A stretch of DNA of 64,000 nt, taken from Stromatinia cepivora (lineage: Eukaryota; Ascomycota; Leotiomycetes; Helotiales; Sclerotiniaceae). Both the position numbers and the translations under genes were made by a program. This document shows, piece after piece, positions 45,651 to 57,444 of this stretch (positions are counted from its first letter, which is position 1; each line of letters opens with the position of its first letter). The notes under the pieces were generated by a model. The model had not been told where the DNA came from, searched no databases, and saw nothing but the letters and a program-made list of their open reading frames with translations. The stretch spans positions 434,001-498,000 of the forward strand of contig RCTD01000010.1 of the NCBI GenBank assembly GCA_014898415.1, written 5' to 3'.

Positions 45651-48305
45651 ATGATGTTCTCTACCAAAGCCTTCTGGAAGGCTATCCTGCTAATATTCTC
45701 TGCAACCTTTGCCATTGCAGCTCCAACGTCTTACGATGTAGTTTCTGTCGAGGAAAGGCAGTCTTATGATAGACTTGTCTTCTGTCACTTCATGGCAAGT
45801 AAAGCTTGAAATTTCAATGCAACTTTTTATTTTAACTCGTTGAACCTCGTCTCTTACCTCATTCATCTACTAACATTTTATCAAGATTGGTATTGTAGGT
45901 GAACGGGTTGGTCCTCAAGATTACGATGCCGATATGCAGCGTGCAAAATCCCTCGGTATCGATGCCTTTGCTTTGAACATTGGAGTTGACCCATACACGG
46001 ATACACAACTTAGCCTTGCATATCAATCCGCGGCCAATAATGGGATGAAGGTTTTTATATCATTTGACTTCAATTGGTGGAACCCGTCCAGTCAAGCAAC
46101 GCAGATTGGACAAATGATTGCAAAATATGCAGCTTTACCAGCTCAACTATTTGTTGATGGCAAAGCATTTGCATCATCATTCGCTGGTGATCAACTTGAC
46201 ATCGCTGCTCTAAGAGCTGGTGCAGGTATTCCGATTTTCTTTGCGCCTAACTTTCATCCGGAGATGGGAACAAACTTCAGTACAATCGATGGTGCTTTGA
46301 ATTGGTTGGTTAGTAGTTCTCCTTTCTCACCCAGATCAAAACTAAAAGTCTTTGTAGGGATGGCCTAACGATGGAAACAACAAAGCACCTACTCCAGGCC
46401 ACAATGTCACTGTCGAAGAAGGTGATGCCGCGTACATTAAGGCACTAGCTGGCAAGCCATATATCGCACGTATGTATTCGAAGTGTAAGTGAAACACGAA
46501 AACTAACGTAACATTTTAGCGGTTTCTCCTTGGTTCAGCACTCATTTTGGGCCTGTAAGTTTTACCCATCTATTATCATGAAGAATTGAGTTGACAACCT
46601 TGAAGGAAGTTCCATACAGCAAAAACTGGATCTTTCCATCTGATCTTTTATGGTTTCATCGTTGGAACGAAATATTAACCCTTGGACCCCAATATATTGA
46701 GATTGTTACTTGGAACGACTATGGCGAATCTCATTACATTGGTCCCTTGGATTCTTTACATTTCGATGATGGTAATTCAAAATGGGTCAACGATATGTAA
46801 GTGCCCTATATTAATTGTGAGAGACTAGGAACTGACATAAAAAGGCCTCATGATGGTTGGTTAGATATGGCAAAACCATTCATTGCTGCTTATCATGCTG
46901 GTGCTTCATCTCCAAACAGCTACATTGATTCTGATCAGCTCATATATTGGTATCGACCAAATCTTCGCACTCTTGACTGTGATGCTACGGATACTACAAT
47001 GGTACCGGCTAGTAACAGTAGTGGGAATTACTTTCAAGGTCGACCAAATGGCTGGGAAGATATGCAGGACTCTGTATTCGTTGTCGCTATGCTCACAGCT
47101 CCGGGGATTGTCACGATAATGTCCGGCGACAACGTTCAACAATTCAATGCACCAGCTGGAGCTTCAGCATACCAAGTCGACATGCGAGTTGGCAAGCAGC
47201 AATTCTTCCTTCAACGTGGCACTCAAATTTTACTTGAAGCTGTTAGCCTTCATGATGTCACAGATGTTTGTATCTGTGGCATTTACAATTTTAACGCATA
47301 TGTTGGGACTGTACCAGATGGACGCCCTGATCCACTTCTTCGCGATGGTTTGGCTTCTCTGACTGCTGGGCTTCATGTTAGCACGTGTAGTGCAACTCCA
47401 TCATTGCCAACTGCTCCCATCAAACCCACAACAACCCCACCTGGAGGAGGGACTGTAGTTCCTCCAACTACTACTAAATCTCCGACTACTACACCACCAG
47501 TCACCACGCCACCTACGACTACTAAGCCTACCACAACTACCACAACTAAGTAAGTCTTTCTTTCCTATTGTCTCACAATATCTAACATGTTAATAACAGG
47601 TCAACTTCTACAACATCATCCGTGCCATCCGGCACATGTGTAGCAGGAACCGGACCTGGAAACTACGTCGGTCTATGTTCATTCTCCTGCAATTTTGGTT
47701 ACTGTCCCGCTCCATGCACATGCTCCAGCTATGCGGCAACCGGAAACGCCGCTCCACCAGTAACAAACACACCCGGCTATCCCCTCGCAGGCGAAGATCC
47801 CACCACCTACTCCGGTCTATGCAATTTCACATGCAACCACGGTTACTGTCCCCCAACCGCCTGCACATACAACCCCAACGGCTCTCCCATCTCATCTTCA
47901 TCTTCATCTTCATCTTCATCTTCATCTTCAACCTCAACCTCAACCTCAACCTCAACCTCAACCTCAACCTCAACCTCAACCTCAACCTCAACCTCAACCT
48001 CAACCTCAACCTCAACCTCAACCTCCACATCCACAACATCATCTTCTCCCTCCGGAACCACATACTGCGTCGCGGGCACCGGACCAGGAAATTACATCGG
48101 CCTCTGTAATTTCTGCTGCAAATATAGTTATTGTCCTCCTGGTCCCTGTACATGTACTACTTATGCGAATACGCCTATTCCGGCACCGCCGGCTAGTAGT
48201 CCCTCTGGGAAACCGTTGCAAGGTGAGGATGGTAGCTATTTGGGGCTTTGTGCTTTTGCTTGTAGTCATGGGTATTGTCCTGGTACTGCTTGTGCTTTGG
48301 GTTAG
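45651..48305 (+). CDS. Secreted GH71 alpha-1,3-glucanase (mutanase) with CBM24-like modules (771 aa)
   Basis: Seven exons: 45651-45794, 45886-46308, 46358-46469, 46520-46554, 46606-46796, 46845-47549 and 47600-48305; phases all agree. Intron 1 begins GC (GCAAGT), needed to join FCHFM to IGIVGER as in the family. Signal peptide is residues 1-23. The catalytic GH71 domain runs from about 40 to 440, with the DADMQRAKSLGIDAFALNIG start and the family motif TWNDYGESHYI (about 273-283). A Thr/Pro linker follows. Then come two Cys-rich CBM24-type units (CVAGTGPGNYVGLCSFSC and the GLCNFTCNHGYCP half), a Ser/Thr simple-sequence linker, and two more units ending CALG. GH71 enzymes cleave alpha-1,3-glucan; CBM24 binds it. 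In a fungus this can serve own-wall remodelling or attack on other fungi. All domains are intact. Confidence 0.93.
47892..48026 (+). repeat. Hexanucleotide tract inside the GH71 linker
   Basis: About six TCATCT units (coding Ser) pass directly into fifteen ACCTCA units (coding Ser-Thr), closed by ACCTCC. Lengths are multiples of three so the frame is safe; copy number should vary between strains. Confidence 0.93.
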
Positions 48306-49358
48306 ATAGAGAGGGTTGTGGTGGTTGTGGGGTTTTCGGGTGTGGGGTGTTGGATGTTGGGATGTGATTTGATGTGATGTGATGGGAGATAGAAGTGCGA
48401 TGGGGGTGGGATAACGGGGGATTGCTTTGATTTGTATTGGCAATATTGGTGTGGGAAGTAGAATATAAATGAGACAGAGATTATGAGGAATTAAATTCAT
48501 TTAAGCCGCTTCCTCCTGGTTGCTTCATACATGTAAAAGGAAATGCATAGATGGGTGAGTGCTTAAGATATATCACGTCATATAAACTTGCGGATCTTCC
48601 CACTTCTACAAAGTATTAATCCGTGCAAGTTTCAATCCATTGAAGTATACATCATCATGCAACGAGGGTAAATCAAACGAGCGTTGTATTTTTTATAGCT
48701 ACTTGTTTGATATTCGCGTATGTACCACTTTTTAAGAAGACGATTAGAAAAATAGAATGAGTTGTGGTGGTGATGGGTAAGAGTATGAACAGAGGAGTGG
48801 GATTCTTTAGGTTGGGTTCTTTATTTCTATCTTGTGTGAAATGTTTCGTGTTTGTATGTGAAGGGATCATTCGCTAATTTGGAGTGCTAGCGAGTGTATG
48901 AATCACCATCGCGTAGTAGAATTTGGGTTCCAAATTCACTTGTTACATGCGTATGGTTTGCAATTCGGCGTGACAAGGAGACGATTTGGACTTCGGCGGT
49001 GGGAATAAGCTGTACGGAAAATATTCCAGATTGAATAAATGTTCCCAAGTTGCTTTAGTTAGGGTGGTAAAAATAATTTCCCTATCCACTTTTTGGTTTT
49101 TTTTTTCGATGTCCTATTCTAGTGAATTTCCACATCACTAATCTCGTCAATACATCAACACAGTTTACACCAGAGTGTACCACTGAGGATGATGGTGAGT
49201 TAGTATTATGGTGTCAAGAACCAGATTAATTCCAAGTTTTTTCATTTCTCATTACTAAAATCGCAAGACTGCTCTCTTTGATTCCCACAAAAAGGATTCC
49301 CGAGCCAATGCGCAGCACATTTCTTCCTTATCCGATATCCCGAAAGACTATAAACCAA
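48306..49358. other. Intergenic between convergent genes
   Basis: Lies between the ends of the GH71 gene and the beta-xylosidase gene, which face each other. Only G-rich or T-rich simple stretches are seen; no gene. Confidence 0.5.
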
Positions 49359-51907
49359 TCACTCACCACCCTTCCTCTCCGGCCACCGATCCAAAACCAC
49401 TTCCTCCCCCCTCAAACTAAAACTCCATTCATCCTTCCCATCAACATCAACCCGCACCCTATAATCACCCGGAAACAAAACCAAATCCCCCTTCTCATTT
49501 CCCCTCGCCAAACTCGCAAGATTCATTTTCAATTCCGCCTTTGCGCTTTCACCCCCTTTAATATCATGAATTCTCGTATATGCCACTAAAGATTTCTTAG
49601 GATATGGAGTTGGTCCGGAGGAACCGGTGAGGAAGAGAAGAACTACGTAGTCTGATGTTGTGGTGCCGGTATTTGAGATGGTTATAGGGAGTGTGAGGAA
49701 GGGTGTTAGATCTTTGTATGTTGATGAGTTGGAAAGGAGATGGGAAATTTCAAATGTGTTGGTTGATGGAGGTGTAATTGTTGCATTGAACGTGGTGTAA
49801 TGTAAGCCGAATCCAAAATCGAAGATAGAGGTTCCGTTGTACCATTTATAGGTTCGCCCGGGGTTGTTTGCGCTAGGGTGTAGGTTCATATCGTTCATGG
49901 ACACTTTGTTCACATAATCGCTGGGATATTGGGTGATGGGTAGACGACCTGCTGGTGCGGTTTTCCCGGTTAGAATGTTAAAGATAGCCGTTCCGCCGTC
50001 TTGACCTGGGTAGCCGGCCCAGATCAGGGCGTTGACGCCTGGGTTTGTTAGAAGGGAGGAGGAATCTATCATGGTGCCCATTTGGGAGATAATGAGGGGA
50101 GTAGAGAGATTAGAGATTTGATTTATTAGTGATAGCTGAGTGGAAGGCCACGCAATGGTTGTTCGGTCCTATCATACAAAGTTAGTTGAAGAAATTTCAC
50201 CAATATGTTTTGGTCCATGTACCATTGCTTCAGCTTCAATAGAGTTATCAATTCCACCAATATATATGACGACATCAGCTTTCTTTGCCGCAGCTATAGC
50301 TGCTGTAAACTCCGTTGTGTTTGTAGAATTTATATCTGCACCTTGTACATATGTAACACTGAAACCTGCATTTTGTGCTGCAATCAATGGAGAGTGCAAA
50401 TATGGAGCTTGACCATAATAATTGCCCTGCATCTGTGTTGTAGCATTGGCCCATGGTCCAATCAATGCCACATTTGTGATATTCGAGGATAAAGGAAGCA
50501 GTCCATCATTCTTGAGTAAAACAATTCCATCTTCCGCCGCCTGGAGTGCAAGCTGTTCGGCAGCGGGTGTAGAAACATTAGACCACCCAAGCTGGCGATA
50601 AGGTTGGATAGATGCGGGATCAAAATATCCAAGGCGGACTAGTGATGAGTATCGTCGGATAAGAGATCTGTCGAGAGTAGATATGTTATAGAGACTTTGA
50701 TTGTATGCTGACCCTAAATAAGTTGGCCAGAAAGTACCACAGTCGAGATCGGTCCCCGCATTTAAGGCGTCTGCAGCTGCTTGCTCGGGGGTTGAAGTAT
50801 AGTTGTGAGAGTCCCAGATATTTTGAACGGCATCGCAATCGCCTAAATGTATTAACACCTTCAAAATTGAATGGGAGAGGAGAGTTTCGCTTACTAGTTA
50901 CCCACTGATCCTCTTCTACCCAGCCCCAATGTTCTCTCAAAAGCGTTTGCAACAACCAATCATCCGCACAAGTTGGAACACCATTAACTGCATTATAGCT
51001 ACACATAATGCTCTGAACATTTGAATCTCTAGCGCACTGCTGAAAAGATGGAAGGTAATAGTCTCTCAAATCTTGAGAATTAATAATAGCATCAAAAGCA
51101 TATCGCAAGACGCCACCGCCATTCTCGAGATCATATCCTGCGTAATGTTTGCAGGTTGCTACTCCTTTCTTATAAGGTAGGTCATCTAATCCACCTTGAA
51201 GTCCAGTCACTAAAGCATTGACGTAACTAGAGACGTGAAATGGGTCTTCACCAGGAGTTTCTTGCCCACGACCCCAGCGGGGATCTTTGTAGGGATTAAT
51301 ATTTGGTGTCCAGAAATTGAGGCCATACCTATTGGCATTGCTAAAAGCTCGTGCTTCCGTTGAAATTTGAGAAGCTACATCGTGGATCAATGCGTCGTCA
51401 AATGCAGCGCTCATTAGAATCGGTTGAGGAAAGGATGTTGAGTAAGAGTAATGGGAGCCGGTAGCTGCAAAATGAGTTCCATAAGCCAGGCCGTGGAGAG
51501 CTTCATTCCACCTGTTTCCTTTCTTTCAGCAAGATAATGCGGGTTTCATTAGTAAGGCTTACCATTCGTATGCTGGAAGACCTATCCTGGGAACACCAGG
51601 GCTTGTATTTCCTGTGTTGTTGATTTTCTCGGCCAGAGTAAACAATGATACTAGCTACAAGATATCAATGAGGAGCTGAGTAACACGTTAAGCAGACCGA
51701 CTTACAGCTGTGGCTCTTGTGTAAGGATCGGCAGTCGTATCACAGACTGTATTGTTGGCCAGCTAATAATTACTAGTAAGTAAAAGCACACTCAAGGTTT
51801 TAGTTCGATTCAACGGTGATACTAACAGGACTATTCACACAATCGGGAAACTTTTGTGCAATAGCGCCAGTGATACCGATGGTACCAAGTATGTTTAAAC
51901 TCTTCAT
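49359..51907 (-). CDS. Secreted GH3 beta-xylosidase (758 aa)
   Basis: Six exons on the minus strand: 51827-51907, 51706-51762, 51563-51654, 50895-51511, 50223-50842 and 49359-50168; all phases agree and give one uninterrupted protein. A short signal peptide (residues 1-18, ending AIAQ) precedes KFPDCVNSP. The GH3 N-domain shows WWNEALHG, NINPYKDPRWGRGQETPGED and CKHYAGYD. The nucleophile motif, built across intron 4, is VTSDCDAVQNI (SDCDA at about 283-287), which is the beta-xylosidase rather than beta-glucosidase form. DLDCGTFW follows. The second domain (VALIGPWAN, WAGYPGQDGGTA) and the fibronectin III-like end (DYRVRVDVDGKDEWSF) are complete. It releases xylose from xylo-oligomers outside the cell, the last step of xylan breakdown. 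Confidence 0.95.
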
Positions 51908-52547
51908 TGTAAAAGCAATGATGTTGTCTGAATTAAGAGAGAGCAATTTAGTGAGTGTTTGAAGACATGACACTTTCACGATGTCCATCGAGACCAGAAA
52001 AGTATATATATTCACAATCCACTCAAATCAGCATGACATGATTTGAAGATAATCTTGATTTTCATAATCTACTTAACTCAATATGACATGTTTTGAAGAT
52101 TCTTTTGATCGACAGCGGAGAGTGAGGAGAATAACGATTTTAGGCTGAAGTCCACTGCACGTAGTGTTGCATTGGTGCAGGTACTATTTTTGCAGTAATG
52201 CTTTATAATTTGTCTCATAAGGAATGAGGTGGTGTATACGAGGTGCGGGGAGAAATCTGCATGGCGATGATCAATTCGGCATCTTGAGTCGGAAGAGAAC
52301 GGAAATAAATCTTGTACGTGGGGATAATTCCTTCGATCGGCAAGTGACTTGATTTTGCCGGCGGCCGCCGCATATGCTTCTCCAGTATTGGCAAAAGAAT
52401 AAGAAAGTCACTGTAGTCTGATCAAATAAGTCGTGAAATCAACAGTCGGGGACCGAAAGTAGAAAACTATTTCAAACATTTCTCATTATCTAAACATGGT
52501 AATATATTTCCCGGGCACTGTTCAGCAGCCAACACGACAAAGATTAG
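51908..52547 (-). promoter_or_regulatory. Upstream region of the beta-xylosidase gene
   Basis: A TATATATA box at about 52003-52010 lies some 95 bp upstream of the start. An imperfect 50-bp tandem duplication follows (ATGACATG at 52033 and 52083, each with TTTGAAGAT). Two CreA-type SYGGRG sequences, GCGGGG (52245-52250) and GTGGGG (52318-52323), fit carbon catabolite repression of xylanolytic genes. A GGCTGA (52143-52148) resembles an XlnR/Xyr1 half site. The factors are inferred from consensus only. The upstream end is the 3' flank of the permease gene. Confidence 0.45.
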
Positions 52548-54631
52548 TCAGAAAATCTTATCCCACACCGTTTTTACAAGATTCTTCTCTTCTTTCATGA
52601 GCTCCGATGTCTCCTTCCATCGATGTATAGAGTCTAGCTCGGGTTCGAAATCTATGCTCTCCAATAGAATGACTTTAGATTTAAGAACTGACTTGAAGAA
52701 AGAGTATAGTACTGCGAGCCAATTAGTTAGCATGTGTTTCCTTGCGAGACCTAGATCAAGCATACCAATGAAAATTGCAATGTTGATATAATATGTCAAA
52801 AACCCAGAAGCTGTGAAGTTTCCAGGGAAGAACACAGCAAATCCTAGGTGGTCTGTTAGTACAAGATAATCTTTCTTTAGGTAATTGATATTGATCGTAC
52901 CGGAGAAGAAGACAATTAGAAATACCATCAATCCTGTAATCCATGCTACGTAAGGCTGGAATGGGCTTTTGTAGGGTAATTCTACGATGTCATTAGTAGC
53001 TGAAGCATTAGGACTGTCGGGCAGTCTCATACCATCACGAGAAATACCCTGTTTCTTTAGGGCATAGAAGAATCTGAGATAGGTAATTTCTATGACAACC
53101 CATCCAATCAACCCAGCTACTGTGGTAATGTTTACAAACCATCCAAAGACAACCGATGCCTGGTTGCTTACAACCATGTACACAAGAGGTGATGGGAGAA
53201 TACTCAAACTCACAGCATACCATGGGGTTCCAAATCGATTACACTTCATGAAAATCTTTGGAGCATGGCCATCGGCACTCAAACCATAAAGTGTGCGAGA
53301 TGCCAGGAATATACAAGCGGATCCACTACTGATAGCAGATGTGCAGACAACAGCGTTGATGACGGAAGGAAGGACCTTAATCCCAGCCGCTTTGAAAGCG
53401 ATAACAAAAGGAGACGAGGCAGCGGTTCCAGTGGAAACAGAGAGAGCTTCACTATCATACGGACTAGGAATTGTTAGTAAAATGAAGCAACAAGAGAGAT
53501 TATAGCTTACACTATCATTCCCACTATCAAGATACTCAATACATAGAAGAAAAAGACACGGAAGAATGTCTTCTTCGTGGCATCTGGAATTATCTTTCGG
53601 GGATTCGCAGTTTCTGTACCTGAGAGTGCTACCACTTGAACATTACCATAACTGAAGGCAGCGCTAATCAGAGAGGACCAGAAAGCGAGGAATCGTCCAG
53701 TATTACCACTAACTAGGTATTCGTTGAAAGCGCCTGGAGATTTCCAATAAGTAAACCCAAGTCGTTCCCCTTGTGGTCCACCGCCAAGATCTACCACCAG
53801 TCCTGCAACAATGAGACCGATGATGAGAGCAATCTTCATGGAAGCAAAAATTACCTCGGACTAAAATCCAATGATTAGTCATAGCACGATAGACAGCGTT
53901 TATTCAAAACTTACTTCACCATATGTCCGCACGCCGCAGAAATTGAGGCATACTATGACTACCAGAAATACAGTTATCCAAACCGCTGGATTTGTGCTCG
54001 AATCCCAAAATTGAATAAGTGTCGCGGCTGCACTCAGCTCAGCTGGCACTGATATAGCCATTGTATACCCTAGTTTTCGTAAGATAAATGAATCACAAAT
54101 GATATTGTCTATACGTACAGAAGTTCCACCCCGTTGCTGCTCCTAGAGCAGGCTCCACAAAAGTCGTAGCATGACGTACGAATCCACCAGTGACTGGCAT
54201 GAATGCAGTGATCTCGCCGGTCGTGTACTACGGTTTGTGCAATTAGATCACTGATTCTCATGACCGTGGAGATCTTTGGAACTCACGCTGACTCCTGCAG
54301 TCACGAATCCCATGAAAATGTATGCAAGCCATGCACCAGCAGGACCAGCTCGCGCGATTGTGGTCCCCGAACTCAAAAAGAGACCGGTTCCCTTGTTTAC
54401 ACTTTCAGCTTTTCATTTCTGTAATGACTGCATGGGATCCCTTACAATCATACCAGCAATCGCTATCATATTGATATGGCGTCCCTTCATATCCCGTTTG
54501 AGCTCCTCCCCAGCAGGTATATCCTCAGTTGAGCCCATCTCTGTGTCAATATCAGTCGTAGGATGAGAGAATACTTCAGAATTCATGATCGATGACTTTG
54601 GATCCACTGATCCAGTTGAACTCGAATTCAT
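52548..54631 (-). CDS. Amino-acid permease, APC/YAT family (606 aa, 12 TM)
   Basis: Six exons: 54446-54631, 54287-54391, 54119-54227, 53915-54069, 53511-53860 and 52548-53463, all in phase. The cytosolic N-terminus (~50 residues, acidic) is followed by GMI-GTGLFLSSGTTIARAGP, the TM1 unwound region that binds the amino-acid backbone in this family. The block EITAFMPVTGGFVRHATTFV, the long TM6 region SSLISAAFSYGNVQVVALSGTETANPRK and the FASRTLYGLS-like FLASRTLYGLSADGHAPK loop are diagnostic for fungal amino-acid permeases. About twelve hydrophobic segments can be counted. Overall it resembles Dip5/general permease types; the substrate is not certain. It is transcribed divergently from the aldo/keto reductase gene, with 537 bp between starts that contain four GATA-factor sites. 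Confidence 0.93.
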
Positions 54632-55168
54632 GAGTAGAAGCTAATTGATGAGCTACCCTCGATAAATCCTTGTGATGTTAAAGGACAAATATTCTGATGT
54701 CAAGGGGACTTTCATCGACATGATATATGTTTCAAGGTTTGAGAACCCAATTTGGGGCCAGGTACCGCATATTCAAACAGGTATAGTCGAAGTACATTAA
54801 AAATCTACAATTATCCTGAGGTTTGATGCACTCGGGAAGATAAGCAGGATGTAAGGATCGGTGTTCAAAAGTGATAAGCAAAATATCGGGGATTATTAAG
54901 ACCCTATTGGGGCGATGGCACTAATAATTCAGGGGTTTTTAGCGCTTTCGGTGTTCAAAATGATAAGGTATTTCCCCACCAAAGATTTATCGATAAGCTC
55001 CAAACATGCATGTCTTCACCATGAATTATGTAAAGATGAGAGGCAAGATGCGGAAAGTGAATAGATGACTGGGGAGTCTATCTACTGAAAAGCAGACGCT
55101 TCGGTTCGAGCAAGACTCTTAACGATCCATCAATCGATTCCTCCTTCATTCTACCACATTTTCGCAAA
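54632..55168. promoter_or_regulatory. Divergent promoter with four HGATAR sites
   Basis: Sites AGATAAG, TGATAAG, TGATAAG and CGATAAG have their GATAAG at 54839-54844, 54873-54878, 54962-54967 and 54992-54997, all in the same orientation within 160 bp. Two of them sit in a duplicated block CGGTGTTCAAAA(G)TGATAAG (54859-54878 and 54949-54967). HGATAR is the binding site of AreA/NIT2 nitrogen regulators in ascomycetes and clusters of it are typical for amino-acid permease promoters. Confidence 0.6.
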
Positions 55169-56946
55169 ATGGGGACTGACAACTATGGTATAAAATCTCC
55201 GGCGAAAGCTGCTCATGTCAATATGATGACAGATTGTATAATTGCAAACATGCCAGCACAAGGTCTGCGGTCGATACTTAGAGGTCTCTTAGGACAAAAC
55301 CCTTCGAATACAGCTGGTCTCACGAAATTGGCATCGAAATATCTCACCAACACTCGGCCATCGTCTATACCGGAATTGTTTACCACATCTGAAAGATCAC
55401 CAAAACAAACCATAGATTTTCAGCGGATACAGAGCAGATACAGGTGTCTCATGGGTTGTGGATTTGGGTTTGAAAGTGTGGAACTTCTCACGAGCGTCAT
55501 ACAACAAATACAGAGGTTGGAGTGGGATGAAAGGACCGATGAAGGGGAAGACTTTCTAGATGTTCTCGCAGCAATTGATGGGGATATTGTGCAATCGACG
55601 ACGGCAGTACATAAATCACTTCTTGCCAGTTCCGGGATGCGTCCAATGACTCTCAATGATTCTCAAACCATTGCGGCACTACGAGGAGCACTTGATACTT
55701 GCAAAGGAATCGCAATTAGTCGTGGGCAAAATTTCCCCTTTGAGCGTGGGTTATGCTGCCTTGAAAACTTGGCTGAAGGAACAGGAAACAAAGGTCAATC
55801 TCGGAAAAAGACTGAAGCCCCTCTAACAAATGGATTTTGTTCTTCCAAAAGCACACTAGAATCATTCCAACTGGGATCAGCTGAAGTACCCAGAATGTTC
55901 ATGGGGCTATGGCAGTTCTCCAGTCCTGCTTGGGGAAGTGCTTCTAGATCGAAAATTGATCGTCATTTTAGAAAGCACGTCGATTCTGGATTGATCGCAT
56001 ATGATATGGCTGATCATTATGGTGATGCTGAAGTCACATTCGTGGGTTAAGATACTATTAGTGTAAGCTAGCTTGCTAACAGAGCATTAGGGACAATTTC
56101 GGTCTGTACAAGAGGATTCAGAGAAAATATACTGTGCCACAAAATGGGCGGTCTTTGAACCTATTCAAGTAACTAAAGACGCTGTGGACGCGAACATATC
56201 GGAGCGTCTCGCAGCGATCAATTCTACGAGCGTGGAATTGCTCCAATTTCACTGGCAAGATGTATGTGACATCTAGCTTTTACAGTGAAAAAAGATATTA
56301 ACGAGCAGTATAGTATAATGACCATCAATACGTAGAAGCAGCAAGATTGATAGATGAGCATCCCAACGTCAAAAATCTAGGTCTCTGCAATTTCGACACA
56401 GATCGTATGTGCGAGATTCTGGAGACCGGTGTAAAGGCAGTTTCAAACCAAGTTCAGTTTTCTCTAATAGACCTGCGACCCACATTCAAAATGGCAGAAA
56501 GTTGTAGGAAACACAACGTCAAACTCCTCACTTATGGTTCATTGTGCGGAGGATTTCTAGCAGATAAGTGGATTGGAAAACCTGCTCCTAACCTTTTCGA
56601 CGAAAATATGACCCCAAGCCATCGCAAATACTTCGAAATGATCACCATATGGGGAGGGTGGATACTTTTTCAAGAACTACTTCATGTTCTCGCATCAATT
56701 GGCTCCAAGCACAACGTATCTGTTTCAAGTGTGGCGATTAGATGGGTCCTAGATCACGATTATGTTGGAGCTGTGATAATCGGCGCAAGAATGGGAATCA
56801 GCGAGCATATTGATGAGAATCTCAAAGCTTTTTCGTTCAAGCTTGGCGTGGAGGATAAAGAAGCAATACAAAGTGTGTTGGATAAATCAAGAGCAAAGGA
56901 TGTTTTCGAGGCGATGGGCGATTGTGGGGCGGAGTATAGACAGTAA
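55169..56946 (+). CDS. Aldo/keto reductase with a ~225-residue N-terminal domain of unknown type (558 aa)
   Basis: Exons 55169-56041, 56091-56261 and 56314-56946; introns of 49 and 52 nt, phases agree. The C-terminal part from about residue 228 is a full aldo/keto reductase. The catalytic tetrad is visible: Asp279 and Tyr284 (YDMADHYGDAE), Lys309 (CATKWAVF) and His345 (LLQFHWQD). The NADPH-site end is VGAVIIGARMG. It resembles fungal AKRs that act on pyridoxal or aldehyde substrates, but the substrate is open. The first 225 residues match no domain I know; they contain helical acidic stretches (IQRLEWDERTDEGEDFLDVL) and several Cys. In exon 1 both parts are in one uninterrupted frame, so the fusion is real at DNA level. 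It shares a promoter with an amino-acid permease and is followed by a Zn2Cys6 regulator. Confidence 0.85.
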
Positions 56947-57444
56947 TCTGAGAACGATAATTATTTGCAAATAAAACTCCGAAGGATAACAATACACAGG
57001 ATATGAATGCACACACCTCAGTAATGTGTGATAATGTGCTGTCACGTGTTGAGCTTTATTATCGTGTCGCCAATACGAACGCTAGAACTTCCTAAATCGG
57101 AACATCCTCCTTCGCTTCAGTTCCGGACGTTCCAGCATCGAGGTAGTCGGTCCCTCTTGTCCAATTGCACTCCCTGGTAACAATCCAAGAGATGTGAATT
57201 CTGTACAATTCTCGCTTATACCAAGGCCGGCACTTAGGAGCAAGCAGGCATAAAGCCAGCGTCCAAAGGTGGGATGCAGCCAGCCCAGGTTACTGATAAG
57301 CTATCTAGCTATCTTCCCCGGAGATTGATCTAGATTAGTACAATGCATCCTGAAACCTTAAATCAGATGGATATGTATTTGATGGGGTTGGCAATACATT
57401 TGTGGCTGGAATGAAATGTCATGAAGAGAAATTTTCTGAAAATA
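56947..57444. other. Intergenic; upstream region of the Zn2Cys6 gene
   Basis: About 500 bp with no gene. A short inverted CACACACC/GTGTG-like stretch near 57010 is not convincing as a site. Confidence 0.45.

Noticed and set aside
46377..46605. Apparent frame breaks in the GH71 gene considered as frameshifts
   Set aside because: Each break has proper splice signals and the joins restore family-conserved sequence; they are introns.
47827..48153. Arg/Leu-rich and Glu/Val-rich minus-strand frames over the GH71 linker
   Set aside because: Shadows of the TCATCT/ACCTCA simple-sequence tract.
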